Shown in pieces: positions 48,436-56,833 of a DNA stretch of 64,000 nucleotides (the stretch's first letter is position 1; every line of letters begins with the position of its first letter). The notes below the pieces were generated by a model. The model did not search any database. It worked only from the letters and a program-made list of their open reading frames with translations, and was not told the DNA's origin. Position numbers and translations under genes: made by a program. This DNA comes from Kribbella soli (lineage in GTDB: Bacteria > Actinomycetota > Actinomycetes > Propionibacteriales > Kribbellaceae): NCBI RefSeq assembly GCF_004331345.1, contig NZ_SJJZ01000006.1:1-64000 (forward strand), given 5' to 3'.

Positions 48436-49377
48436 ATGATGTCGAAACGACGCAGTACTGCGGGGCGTGTGGCTGCTGCTGCCGCGCTGGTGACGGGGAT
48501 GCTGGCAGTGGCTCCGGGCGAGGCCCTGGCCGCTGACACCACCGCCACCGCGGCGTGCAAGATCGAGGTCGGGTCGGTGACCGCCGCTCGCGGTCACACG
48601 GACAGAGTGATCACCGCCGGCTCGCCGGCAACGGTGCAGGAGAAGCCGAGCTATCCCGACATCTACCCCGAGGGCCTGCCTCGGATGAGCAGTGCGATCA
48701 CCAACGGACTCGTCCTCCCCAGTCCCGGCCGCATGTACTCCGGCCACGTGGTGATCGGCTCGGGCCTCTACAGCGGCTACTACATCGTCAAGGAGAACGG
48801 CGAGATCGACCCGGAGCAGCACCACAACTTCCGGGTCGGCGGCGGCTGGGGGGACGCCACCTTCCTCGAGTCGAGCTACCCGAACGATACGGACCCCTGG
48901 GCCTTGGTCAACCACTACTCGCTGCGCAGCAACGGCACGCTCACCCGGTGGGACTCCAAAGGCGGGTTCGGTTGGACCAACCCACAGTCCGCGGGCGGGT
49001 TCGCGGCAGTGAAGACGATGGCGCTGCTCAGCCAGACGTCGACGTACGACACCTTCCTGGCGACCACGCGGGGCGGCGCTCTCTACACGATCCGGCTCCC
49101 GCTGACCTCGCCGATGAAGCCGATCGTCAAGCAGGTCCGCAGTTCGACCTGGCAAGGCTTCGAGGCGCTGGTGCTCACGAAGTGCGGCGTGTACGGATCG
49201 CTGCTGCTCGGCATCGACAAGGACACCCAGTCCGGCTATCTGTACGCCGTTGGCCACGCCAACGGCACCTCGACCGTCATCCAGGGCCTCGGCAAGGTCC
49301 CGGCAACCTTCACCGACCCCGTCTACTTCCGCCACATCCTCGAGCCCGGCATAGAACCGCTGCTGTTCGGGGAGTAG
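48436..49377 (+). CDS. Secreted protein of a three-gene paralogous family, copy 3
   Basis: This 313-residue protein has a signal peptide (MMSKRRSTAGRVAAAAALVT ending ALAADTT) and the same blades, with a longer variable region after the first blade (SAITNGLVLPSPGRMYSGHV). Conserved parts are FRVGGGWGDATFLESS, YSLRSNGTLTRWDS and LYAVGHANGTSTVIQGLGKV. ATG 48436 or 48439 starts it, 4 bp or more after copy 2. The end ELLFGE-like tail (LLFGE) is shared by all three. A lectin or glycan-binding role is inferred only from the blade pattern. Confidence 0.75.
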   Translation: MMSKRRSTAGRVAAAAALVTGMLAVAPGEALAADTTATAACKIEVGSVTAARGHTDRVITAGSPATVQEKPSYPDIYPEGLPRMSSAITNGLVLPSPGRMYSGHVVIGSGLYSGYYIVKENGEIDPEQHHNFRVGGGWGDATFLESSYPNDTDPWALVNHYSLRSNGTLTRWDSKGGFGWTNPQSAGGFAAVKTMALLSQTSTYDTFLATTRGGALYTIRLPLTSPMKPIVKQVRSSTWQGFEALVLTKCGVYGSLLLGIDKDTQSGYLYAVGHANGTSTVIQGLGKVPATFTDPVYFRHILEPGIEPLLFGE

Positions 49378-49385
49378 TTCTGGAC

Positions 49386-49952
49386 TCAGGTGGTGGGGTG
49401 GACCACGCGGATGAACGTGGTTCTGTTGGTGGGGGCGGCATAGGAGTAGGTGCGATCGCTGGCCAGGCGGGCAGACATTCCGGGGGTGAGGGTGACTGCC
49501 TGCTGGTCAGCGGTCAGCACGAGGATGCCGGCGGTCACGAGGATGAGTTCCTCGGTGCCGGACGGGTCGGGTTCGGCGTTGTAGCGATCGCCTGGTTGCA
49601 GGGTCCATTCCCAGAGTTCCGGACCGCCTCGGCGGGAGCCGGCCGCATGCAGGACGGCCCGGCTCCCGGCGTCGTTGCGCCAGACCTCCGTCGGTTCGGA
49701 CACCTGCAGCGGCTCGGTGGACGACGGTGCCGAGAGGGCGGCGAAGTCGACACCGAGCGCGTGGGCGATCTTGTCGACGGTGACCAGACTCGGATTCGCC
49801 GTCCCCTGCTCGATCTGGGTGAGCATCCGCCGGCTCAGGCCGGCCCGGTCCGCGAGGGTCTGCACGGTCATGCCGCCGGCCTGGCGGCGCCGTCGTACCT
49901 CACGGCCCAGCCGCTCGATGAACGCCGTACTCCGGTTCTCGTCCGTTGACAT
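49386..49952 (-). CDS. XRE-family regulator with C-terminal cupin domain
   Basis: The 188-residue protein has an XRE helix-turn-helix (TVQTLADRAGLSRRMLTQIE, QGTANPSLVTVDKIAHALGV) and a cupin domain (RGGPELWEWTLQPGDRYNAE, EELILVTAGILVLTAD). Such SinR/cupin regulators often control amino-acid or polyamine catabolism. RBS GGAGGG precedes ATG 49952. It is divergent from the ornithine-cyclodeaminase-like gene with only 33 bp between them, so it very probably regulates that operon. Confidence 0.9.
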   Translation of the reverse strand: MSTDENRSTAFIERLGREVRRRRQAGGMTVQTLADRAGLSRRMLTQIEQGTANPSLVTVDKIAHALGVDFAALSAPSSTEPLQVSEPTEVWRNDAGSRAVLHAAGSRRGGPELWEWTLQPGDRYNAEPDPSGTEELILVTAGILVLTADQQAVTLTPGMSARLASDRTYSYAAPTNRTTFIRVVHPTT

Positions 49953-49978
49953 CCACCCTCCGAGATGCGCACTATATT
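49946..49978 (+). promoter_or_regulatory. Candidate promoter for a leaderless ornithine-cyclodeaminase-like transcript
   Basis: TTGACA at 49946-49951 is followed after 18-21 nt by CACTAT (49970-49975) or TATATT (49973-49978). The ATG at 49986 comes 7-10 nt later with no Shine-Dalgarno, which fits a leaderless start. CACTAT occurs twice (49970-49975, 49982-49987) and might be part of the XRE site. The -35 overlaps the divergent XRE start codon. Confidence 0.4.
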
Positions 49979-49985
49979 TCCCACT

Positions 49986-50879
49986 ATGAGCATCAGCATA
50001 CCCATTGTGGAGCAGTTGCCTTCGTTGCCGCCCAAGGACGTCCTGTCCGCGGTGCGGGCGGCGTTCACCGAACTGGCGGCCGGGACCGCGGTCCAGCCGC
50101 CGCAGACCGTCACGTTACTGCCGGGCGGTGGCGACGTGATCGCGTACCAGGCCGCGACGAGTGACGCGTACGCCGCGAAGGTGTCGCCGTACCTCCCTCA
50201 GACTGACGGTTCCGCGATCGTCACCGCGTGGACCCTGGTCCTGAGCACTCACACTGGTCGCCCGGTCGTGCTGTGCGATTCCAAAGCGCTCACCGTCGAA
50301 CGGACCGCGGCGACGACCGCACTTGCCATCGACCTGCTGGCGAGGCGCGACGCATCCACCTTGGCCATCATCGGCGCCGGCGCTCAGGCGCACGCCCACC
50401 TGCGCTATGCCCGCGCAGTCCGGTCGTTCGCCGACGTACGGATCTACAGCCGGTCGCTGCGCGCGGCTCAGGACGGGACGATCGCCGCCAGTGCGGACGA
50501 GGCCGCTGCCGGAGCAGACGTCGTACTGCTCTGCACCTCGGCGGGCGAGGCGGTCATCGACGTCGGCGCACTCCCGGCCGGCACCCTCGTGACCTCGATC
50601 AGCACCAACGTTCCGCGGGCCCACGAGATCGCGCCGGCCGCGTTGCCGGACCTCGAGGTGTACGGCGACTATCGGCCGACGGTCACGGCCTCCGCCGGGG
50701 AGATGGTGATCGCCGCCGAGCAAGGCGTCTGGGCGCCGAAGCAACTGCGTGGTGATCTGCCCGAGTTGCTGACCGGCGCGTGCGAGCGCCCGACTGGCGA
50801 GCGTCCGGTGTTCTTCCGTTCGATCGGCCTCGGGATCGAGGACCTCGCCATTGCCCGTCTGCTCGTTCCGTCCAGCTGA
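49986..50879 (+). CDS. Ornithine cyclodeaminase/mu-crystallin-family protein
   Basis: This 297-residue NAD(P)-binding protein has the Rossmann motif TLAIIGAGAQAHAHLRYARA and the family residues RTAATTALAIDLLARRDAST. Enzymes of the family act as ornithine cyclodeaminase, alanine dehydrogenase or ketimine reductase. ATG 49986 is preferred; ATG 49965 adds 7 residues. It is followed by a PLP aminotransferase 10 nt later, so both probably transform one amino acid or its imine. Confidence 0.88.
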   Translation: MSISIPIVEQLPSLPPKDVLSAVRAAFTELAAGTAVQPPQTVTLLPGGGDVIAYQAATSDAYAAKVSPYLPQTDGSAIVTAWTLVLSTHTGRPVVLCDSKALTVERTAATTALAIDLLARRDASTLAIIGAGAQAHAHLRYARAVRSFADVRIYSRSLRAAQDGTIAASADEAAAGADVVLLCTSAGEAVIDVGALPAGTLVTSISTNVPRAHEIAPAALPDLEVYGDYRPTVTASAGEMVIAAEQGVWAPKQLRGDLPELLTGACERPTGERPVFFRSIGLGIEDLAIARLLVPSS

Positions 50880-50889
50880 GAGGTCCTCG

Positions 50890-52005
50890 ATGTCCTTCAC
50901 TCCGTTCGCACTGGAAGAGTGGCAGTCGCGGTACGAGCACTCGGTCGCCTACAACCTCGCCGACAGCGGATGCCACCCGGTCGCGCTGGGCGAACTGCTC
51001 GGCGACGATCCCGAGGCGGTACGGCGGTTGCTCGCGATCGACCTGCACTACCCGCCGGTCGGCGGGACGGATCGACTGCGCGCGTTGATCGCCGAGTGGC
51101 ACGGCGCCGACCCCGCGAACGTCCTGGTCACCGTCGGCGCAGCCGAGGCCAACGCGATCACCGTCTCCAGTTTGGTGTCCCCCGGCGATCACGTGGTGGT
51201 GATGGAGCCTGGGTACCGGCAGGTGCGGGGCCTCGCGCTGAACGCGGGCGCCGAGGTCGACGCGTTCCCACTGGATCCCGACAACGGGTGGCGCCCGGAT
51301 CTCGCAGCGCTCGAAAGCGTCGTACGTCCGGACACGAAGCTGATCGCGATCACCAACCCGAACAACCCGGTCGGCACGATCCTGACGCCGTCCGAACTCG
51401 CGGCCGTCGTCGCGGTCGCCGAGCGAGTCGGCGCCTGGGTACTGGCCGACGAGGTCTACCGCGGCACCGAGCGGCTCACGGACGAAATCACGCCGAGCTT
51501 GTGGGGCGGTTACGACAAGCTCGTCTGCGTCGGAAGTCTGTCCAAGGCGTTCGGTCTGCCCGGGTTGCGGCTGGGGTGGCTGGTCGCACCGCCTGCGATG
51601 GTCGAGGCGACCTGGCGCCGCCACGAGTACGCCACGATCGCCACCAGCATGCTGTCCATGCACCTTGCAGAGGTCGCCCTGCGGTCCCGCGACCGGCTTC
51701 TCACGCGCAACCGCGCGCTGATCCGCGACGGCTACGACCGTCTGTCGAAGTGGGTTGCCGACAGCAACGGTCTGCTGTCCGTCGTCGCACCGCAGTCCAC
51801 GGCGCTGGCCTTCGTCCGTTACGACCTTCCGATGACCAGCGCCGAGGTCGCCGACGCCCTTCGTACTGAAGGCAGTGTTCTGGTCGGAGCAGGCGAACAC
51901 TTCGGCATCGAGTCGCACCTGCGCATCACCCACGGGCTGGAACCCGGCTACCTGGACGCAGCGCTCAGCAGCATCACGAAGGTCCTGCGGACCTACCAGG
52001 CGTAG
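50890..52005 (+). CDS. PLP-dependent aminotransferase, class I/II
   Basis: The 371-residue enzyme has the aspartate aminotransferase fold with IAITNPNNPVGTILTPSELA and VGSLSKAFGLPGLRLGWLVA, in which the Lys is the PLP Schiff-base residue. RBS GAGAGG precedes ATG 50890. It is co-transcribed with the ornithine-cyclodeaminase-like gene. The amino donor is unknown. Its last 13 bp overlap the convergent aldo/keto reductase. Confidence 0.9.
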   Translation: MSFTPFALEEWQSRYEHSVAYNLADSGCHPVALGELLGDDPEAVRRLLAIDLHYPPVGGTDRLRALIAEWHGADPANVLVTVGAAEANAITVSSLVSPGDHVVVMEPGYRQVRGLALNAGAEVDAFPLDPDNGWRPDLAALESVVRPDTKLIAITNPNNPVGTILTPSELAAVVAVAERVGAWVLADEVYRGTERLTDEITPSLWGGYDKLVCVGSLSKAFGLPGLRLGWLVAPPAMVEATWRRHEYATIATSMLSMHLAEVALRSRDRLLTRNRALIRDGYDRLSKWVADSNGLLSVVAPQSTALAFVRYDLPMTSAEVADALRTEGSVLVGAGEHFGIESHLRITHGLEPGYLDAALSSITKVLRTYQA

Positions 52006-52985
52006 GCCTCGGGTGCGGTGCCCGGTCCCGGGAAGATCTCGTCGAGGGCGGCGAGAACGTCCCGGGGCAGGGTCAGCTCGGCGGCGGCGATGCCGTCCTG
52101 GAGATGCTGCACGGTGCGAGCGCCAACGACCGGCGCGACAACGGCGGGCTGGTGGCAGAGCCACGCCTGGGCTACGACTGCGGGCGAGTGGCCGAAGTCG
52201 CGGCAGAGTTTCTCGTAGCGTTCGAGCTTCTCCCGGTGGGTGATCAAGTTGCTGGTCGCGCGGGAGCTTTCGCTGCGGGCAGCCTTGTCGGACTTCGACA
52301 GGATGCCGGCCAACAGTCCCGAGTTCAGAGGTGAGTACGGCATGACTCCGATGCCGTACGACGTACACGCGGGAAGCACCTCGAGTTCGACGGCGCGTTC
52401 CATCAAGTTGTAGATGCTCTCCTCGACGACGATGCCGAGCAGATCGCGGCGAGCGGCGGCCTCCTGGCCCTGGACCAACTGCCAGGCCGCGAAGTTACTC
52501 GTTCCCGCGTAGCGAATCTTCCCGGCCTGCCGGAGATCGCTCAGGGTCTCCCAGATCTCGTCCCAGCTGGTCGAGCGGTCGACGTGATGCAGCATGAAGA
52601 CGTCGAGATGGTCGGTCCGGAGCCGGCGCAACGACGCGTCGCAGGCCCGCCGGAGGTGGACCGACGACAGGTGCAGGTCGTTCACACCGGGCCCCATGCG
52701 CCCATAAGCCTTGGAAACAAGGACGATCTGATCCCGTCGTCCCGGGTGTTTCGCCAGCCAGTTGCCGATGATCCGCTCGGTCAGCCCCTTCTCCGCGGAG
52801 TCGTCGGCGATGGTCCGGTTCGCGTCCGCGCCGTACACGTCGGCGGTGTCGATCAGGTTGACGCCGGCGTCGGTCGCGGCGTCGAGAATCGTGTGCGCCT
52901 CGTCCTCAGGTGTCACCGGGCCGAAGTTCATCGTCCCCAGTGCGATCGGGCTCACCCGTACGCCGGAGCGCCCCAGCGTCCTCAT
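51993..52985 (-). CDS. Aldo/keto reductase
   Basis: This 330-residue NADPH oxidoreductase has GVNLIDTADVYGADANRTIA (catalytic Asp and Tyr), QIVLVSKAYG (Lys) and LDVFMLHHVD (His). The C-terminal VVGARTVQHLQDGIAAAELT lies in the nucleotide-binding part. Its ATG overlaps the stop of the FAD oxidase gene by 4 bp, so it is the last gene of the AspA-transporter-oxidase operon. It may reduce the aldehyde or keto product of the oxidase. Confidence 0.9.
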   Translation of the reverse strand: MRTLGRSGVRVSPIALGTMNFGPVTPEDEAHTILDAATDAGVNLIDTADVYGADANRTIADDSAEKGLTERIIGNWLAKHPGRRDQIVLVSKAYGRMGPGVNDLHLSSVHLRRACDASLRRLRTDHLDVFMLHHVDRSTSWDEIWETLSDLRQAGKIRYAGTSNFAAWQLVQGQEAAARRDLLGIVVEESIYNLMERAVELEVLPACTSYGIGVMPYSPLNSGLLAGILSKSDKAARSESSRATSNLITHREKLERYEKLCRDFGHSPAVVAQAWLCHQPAVVAPVVGARTVQHLQDGIAAAELTLPRDVLAALDEIFPGPGTAPEAYAW

Positions 52986-54127
52986 GCCGTCGCTCCGAAC
53001 CGGTCCGGCGAGAAGCGACCCAGCGCGATGTCCGAGGCACCTTCTACGGCGAGGTCGACGGTGATGTCACCGACGGCGGCCGCGTGCTTGAACCCGTGCC
53101 CCGAGAACCCGCCCGCCAGCACCAGTGACGGTGCCGCAGCGGGTATCCCGATCACGAAGTCCCGGTCCGGTGACTTCGAGTTCATGCACGGCGTCGCCGC
53201 CGCCGCGACCGGGTCGAGCCCGGGAAAGGCACGCCGTACGAACGCCTCGACGGGGTCCGTGTCGACCGGGCCGATCGGATAGTCGTTGCCCGAGGCATGC
53301 TCCAGCAACGGCTTGAACGCCGACGCCGACCCCACACCCACCTTCACCCCGCGCCCGTCCACGTCCGGTATCCCCCACCCGTCGAGGTCTCCGCTCTCCC
53401 AGATGAACGTCGGGAACCGCTCCGGACCGTACGCCGCCCGATCCGCTCCGGTGAACCACACCAGCGGCGACCGCTGGATCTGCAACGGCAGCCCCAGCTC
53501 CGGCACCAGATCGGTGAACCAGGCGCCGGTAGCAACGATCGCCCGCCGCGCGGAGATCGTCTCCGCCCCGACAGCGATCCGTACGCCGGCATCGTCGTAC
53601 TCCAGCCCGGTGACCAGAGTCTCGAACCGCAACTCGGCGCCGGCGGCCTTCGCCAGGCCCAACGCCGCGCGGATACACCCTTCCGGATCGAGTACGCCGG
53701 CGCCCGGCTCGAATACACCTACATCGCCCGGCGCGACCGCGAACTGCGGATGCCGGTCAGCCAGCGCATCGGCATCGAGCAACTCGATCTCGACGTCACC
53801 TTCCCCCGCGCACCGCACCGCGTCACGCACCAACTCACCCTCCGCGGCGCCGACGCACAGGCCACCCGAGCGGTAGAACACCGTGGCGCCGCTGTCACGC
53901 TCGAGCTGCGCCCAGAGCCGCTCCGCGCGGTTGACGACAGGCACGTAGTCGATGCCTTCGAACACCGTCTTGCGGAAGATCCGCGACCCACCGTGCGACG
54001 ATCCGCGCGCGTGCGCCGGCGTGAACTGCTCGAGGCCGATCACCGAGGCCCCGCGCGCGGCGGCGCGCCACGCCGCGGCCGCCCCCATCGCTCCGAGTCC
54101 GAGAACGGCCACGTCGTACGAAGTCAT
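52982..54127 (-). CDS. FAD-dependent amine oxidase (N-methyltryptophan/sarcosine oxidase type)
   Basis: This 381-residue flavoprotein has the FAD site DVAVLGLGAMGAAAAWRAAA and the SolA/MSOX blocks GLEQFTPAHARGSSHGGSRI and NSKSPDRDFVIG, with the conserved C-terminal GFSGHGFKHAAAVGD. Family members oxidise N-methylated or cyclic amino acids to imines, giving peroxide; FAD is bound covalently to a Cys in MSOX, here within PCMNSKSPD. ATG 54127 overlaps the ATPase stop by 4 bp. The amino-acid importer next to it should bring in the substrate. Confidence 0.9.
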   Translation of the reverse strand: MTSYDVAVLGLGAMGAAAAWRAAARGASVIGLEQFTPAHARGSSHGGSRIFRKTVFEGIDYVPVVNRAERLWAQLERDSGATVFYRSGGLCVGAAEGELVRDAVRCAGEGDVEIELLDADALADRHPQFAVAPGDVGVFEPGAGVLDPEGCIRAALGLAKAAGAELRFETLVTGLEYDDAGVRIAVGAETISARRAIVATGAWFTDLVPELGLPLQIQRSPLVWFTGADRAAYGPERFPTFIWESGDLDGWGIPDVDGRGVKVGVGSASAFKPLLEHASGNDYPIGPVDTDPVEAFVRRAFPGLDPVAAAATPCMNSKSPDRDFVIGIPAAAPSLVLAGGFSGHGFKHAAAVGDITVDLAVEGASDIALGRFSPDRFGATA

Positions 54128-54903
54128 GTCAGCACCTTCGAGAGAAAAGACTGTGTGCGTGGGTTGGAAGGATTGTTCAGTACGGCGGTCGGCGGCCCCT
54201 GCTCGAGGATCACGCCCTGATCCATGAACACGACGACATCCGCGACCTCGCGGGCGAACCCGACCTCGTGGGTGACCACGATCATCGTCTGCCCTTCGGC
54301 GGCAAGCGCCCGCATCACGTCGAGCACCTCGCCGACGAGCTCCGGATCGAGTGCCGACGTCGGTTCGTCGAACAACATCAGCTTCGGGCGCATCGCCAGC
54401 GCTCGCGCGATGGCCACTCGTTGCTGCTGGCCACCGGACAGTTGGCGGGGATAGGCGTCGACCTTGTCGGCAAGACCGACCCGGGTCAGTAGCTCGATGG
54501 CCCGGGCCCGCGCCGACGTACGGTCCTCGCCCCGGACCAGCACCGGACCGGCCATCACGTTCTCGGCCGCTGTGTAGTGCGCGAACAGGTTGAAGTCCTG
54601 GAACACCATCCCGACCTCGGCCCGCTGCCTGCTGATCGCCTTCTCGTCCAGCTCGTGCAGCTTGTCGCCGTCCTGCCGGTAGCCGATCAGGTCGCCGTCG
54701 ATCGAGATCCGGCCGGACCGGATCCGCTCGAGATGGTTGATGCATCGCAGGAACGTGCTCTTCCCGGAACCGGACGGCCCGAGGATGCAGACCACCGTGC
54801 CCGGCATGACATCGAGGTCGACGCCTTTCAGTACTTCGTTCGCACCATAGTTCTTGTAGACCCGCTGGGCCTGCAGCAACGGCCTGGTCATGTGCTGGGT
54901 CAT
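54124..54903 (-). CDS. Polar amino-acid ABC transporter ATPase
   Basis: The 259-residue ATPase has Walker A ILGPSGSGKSTFLRCINHLE, Q-loop GMVFQDFNLF, signature QLSGGQQQRVAIARALAM and Walker B LMLFDEPTSALDPE. These match GlnQ/HisP-type ATPases. The HPR-like TRCINHLE and GEVLDVM segments support an amino-acid system. It overlaps the permease upstream (54900-54903) and the oxidase downstream (54124-54127). Confidence 0.95.
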   Translation of the reverse strand: MTQHMTRPLLQAQRVYKNYGANEVLKGVDLDVMPGTVVCILGPSGSGKSTFLRCINHLERIRSGRISIDGDLIGYRQDGDKLHELDEKAISRQRAEVGMVFQDFNLFAHYTAAENVMAGPVLVRGEDRTSARARAIELLTRVGLADKVDAYPRQLSGGQQQRVAIARALAMRPKLMLFDEPTSALDPELVGEVLDVMRALAAEGQTMIVVTHEVGFAREVADVVVFMDQGVILEQGPPTAVLNNPSNPRTQSFLSKVLT

Positions 54904-55766
54904 GTTTCTTCTCCTGCCGAGAACCGGCGTTCGATCTTGCCCTGGGCAACGGTCAGGACCGAGGTCAGCGCCAGGTACCAGATGCTGACCACGATCAGCA
55001 GCGGGATGGTCTGGAACGTCCGCGCGTAGACGATCTGCGCGCTGTAGAGCAACTCCGGGATCGCCAGCACGCTGACCAGCGAACTGGTCTTCAGCATCGA
55101 GATGGTCTGGTTCCCGGTCGGCGGGATGATCACCCGCATCGCCTGCGGCAGCACGATCCTGCGCATCGTCGTCATCCTGGTGAAGCCGAGCGCACTGGCC
55201 GCCTGGAGCTGACCGGCCGGCACCGAGACGATGCCGGCCCGGACGATCTCGGCCATGTACGCCGCCTCGTTCAGCGCGAGCCCGAGGAACGCGGCGGTCA
55301 TCGGCGAGATCAGCGCGTTCGCGTTCAGAGCGGTCAGCTCCGGTCCGCCGAACGGGACGCCGACCACGATCCGCGGATACAGCGCGCTCAGGTTGAACCA
55401 GAACACCAGCTGGACGAGTAGCGGCGTACCGCGGAAGAACCAGATGTAGACGCCGGCGGCGCCGGACAGCAGCCGGTTCGGGGATCCGCGCATCACCGCG
55501 AAGACGACGCCGAGCAGGATGCCGGTCAGCATCGAGACAGCGGTCAGTGCCAGCGTCAGCAGCAGGCCGCGCAGGATCGTCCGTGCGAGCAACCACGAGA
55601 AGACGACGTCCCACTGGTAGCGCGGGTTGGTCAGCATCGAGTAGACCAGCATCGCGGCGAGCAGGACGACGACGGCCGCGGCGGCCCACCGCCACGGGTG
55701 CTTCGGCGGGATCGCGCGGATCTCGAGCTCGCCGGTCCGTGGGGTGTCCTGCACCTCGGTGGTCAT
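54900..55766 (-). CDS. Polar amino-acid ABC transporter permease
   Basis: This 288-residue membrane protein has about five to six helices and the HisM/GlnP EAA loop around YMAEIVRAGIVSVPAGQLQA and ASALGFTRMTTMRRIVLPQA. The motif WFFRGTPLLVQLVFW is a marker of the amino-acid permease family. There is only one permease gene, so it may act as a homodimer. Its start overlaps the binding-protein stop by 4 bp (55763-55766). Confidence 0.95.
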   Translation of the reverse strand: MTTEVQDTPRTGELEIRAIPPKHPWRWAAAAVVVLLAAMLVYSMLTNPRYQWDVVFSWLLARTILRGLLLTLALTAVSMLTGILLGVVFAVMRGSPNRLLSGAAGVYIWFFRGTPLLVQLVFWFNLSALYPRIVVGVPFGGPELTALNANALISPMTAAFLGLALNEAAYMAEIVRAGIVSVPAGQLQAASALGFTRMTTMRRIVLPQAMRVIIPPTGNQTISMLKTSSLVSVLAIPELLYSAQIVYARTFQTIPLLIVVSIWYLALTSVLTVAQGKIERRFSAGEET

Positions 55767-56824
55767 GCGCAGCCTTCACGAATCGGCTGGTAGTAGTACG
55801 TGTGCCCCGGCGGGATCGCGGCCGGATCGGTGAAGACCAGCGACTTGTTCACGGTGCCGTCCGGCCCGACGCCCCACGGCGCGCTGACCTTCTGGTACTG
55901 GTCCGACAGGGTTGCGCCCTCGACCGCGACGCCGGTGTTCCAGAACCTCGAGATCTGCGCGTAGTCACCGTTCTCGATCAGATGGTTGATCGCCGCCTGC
56001 AGCGCCGTGGTCACGTCCTTCTTGCCCTTGGGTACGGCGATGCCCGCGATGCTGTGACCCGTCTGGTACGTGCTGACGACGCACAGTCCTTCGGCATGGC
56101 CGGCGGCGTACTCGACCTGAGGCTTGTCACCGACGACCACGTCGGCCCTGCCCGAGGCGAGGTTGAGGACGACGACGTTCTGGTCCGGGATCTGGTTGAT
56201 CGTGATCGCCTTCTTGCCCTCGGCAACACAGTCCTTACTCGCGTCGGTGAGCGCGTCGACCTGACTGACGCCCTTCTGGACCGCGACCCGGTAACCGCAC
56301 AGGTCGGCGAAGGAGCCGACCTTGGTCCCGCTGCCCTTCTTGATCAGGAACCCGCCGCCGGACAGGTAGTACGAGACGAAGTCGACGGTACCGAGCCGTT
56401 CGTGCTCGATGCTGAACCCGGCGATCCCGCCGTCGTACTTACCGGCCTGCAGACCCGGGATGATCGAGTCGAAGGAGATGTTCTTCCACTCCACCTTCAG
56501 CCCCATCGCGGCGCCGATCGCGTTGCCCAGATCGATGTCGTACCCGATCAGGGTCTTGTTGTCCTCCTTGCAGTACTCCAGCGGCGGGTACGGCGCGTTC
56601 GTCGCCAGGACCAGCGTGCCCTTCTGCTTCAGGGCCGCCGGCACCAGCGCCTCGACCGCGGGATCGGCCTTGGTCACGGGCACCGTCGCGGCGGTCGACG
56701 CAGGCGTCGAGCCGGGAGTGGAGGCCGCATCGGACACGGTAGTGGGATCCGCGCACGCGGCGGCGGTCGTCAACAGCAAGCCTGCGAGCAGGCACCCCCA
56801 GAAGCCCTGCGATCGATGCGTCAT
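55763..56824 (-). CDS. Amino-acid ABC transporter substrate-binding lipoprotein
   Basis: The 353-residue protein has a signal peptide and lipobox-like AAAC (residues 21-24; MTHRSQGFWGCLLAGLLLTT, then AAACADPT). The mature part shows VLATNAPYPPLEYCKEDNKT, GYDIDLGNAIGAAMGLKVEW and WKNISFDSIIPGLQAGKYDG, typical of family-3 amino-acid binding proteins. It lies directly after aspA (9-nt gap). The ligand is unknown, possibly an acidic or N-substituted amino acid. Confidence 0.93.
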   Translation of the reverse strand: MTHRSQGFWGCLLAGLLLTTAAACADPTTVSDAASTPGSTPASTAATVPVTKADPAVEALVPAALKQKGTLVLATNAPYPPLEYCKEDNKTLIGYDIDLGNAIGAAMGLKVEWKNISFDSIIPGLQAGKYDGGIAGFSIEHERLGTVDFVSYYLSGGGFLIKKGSGTKVGSFADLCGYRVAVQKGVSQVDALTDASKDCVAEGKKAITINQIPDQNVVVLNLASGRADVVVGDKPQVEYAAGHAEGLCVVSTYQTGHSIAGIAVPKGKKDVTTALQAAINHLIENGDYAQISRFWNTGVAVEGATLSDQYQKVSAPWGVGPDGTVNKSLVFTDPAAIPPGHTYYYQPIREGCA

Positions 56825-56833
56825 GACATCTCC

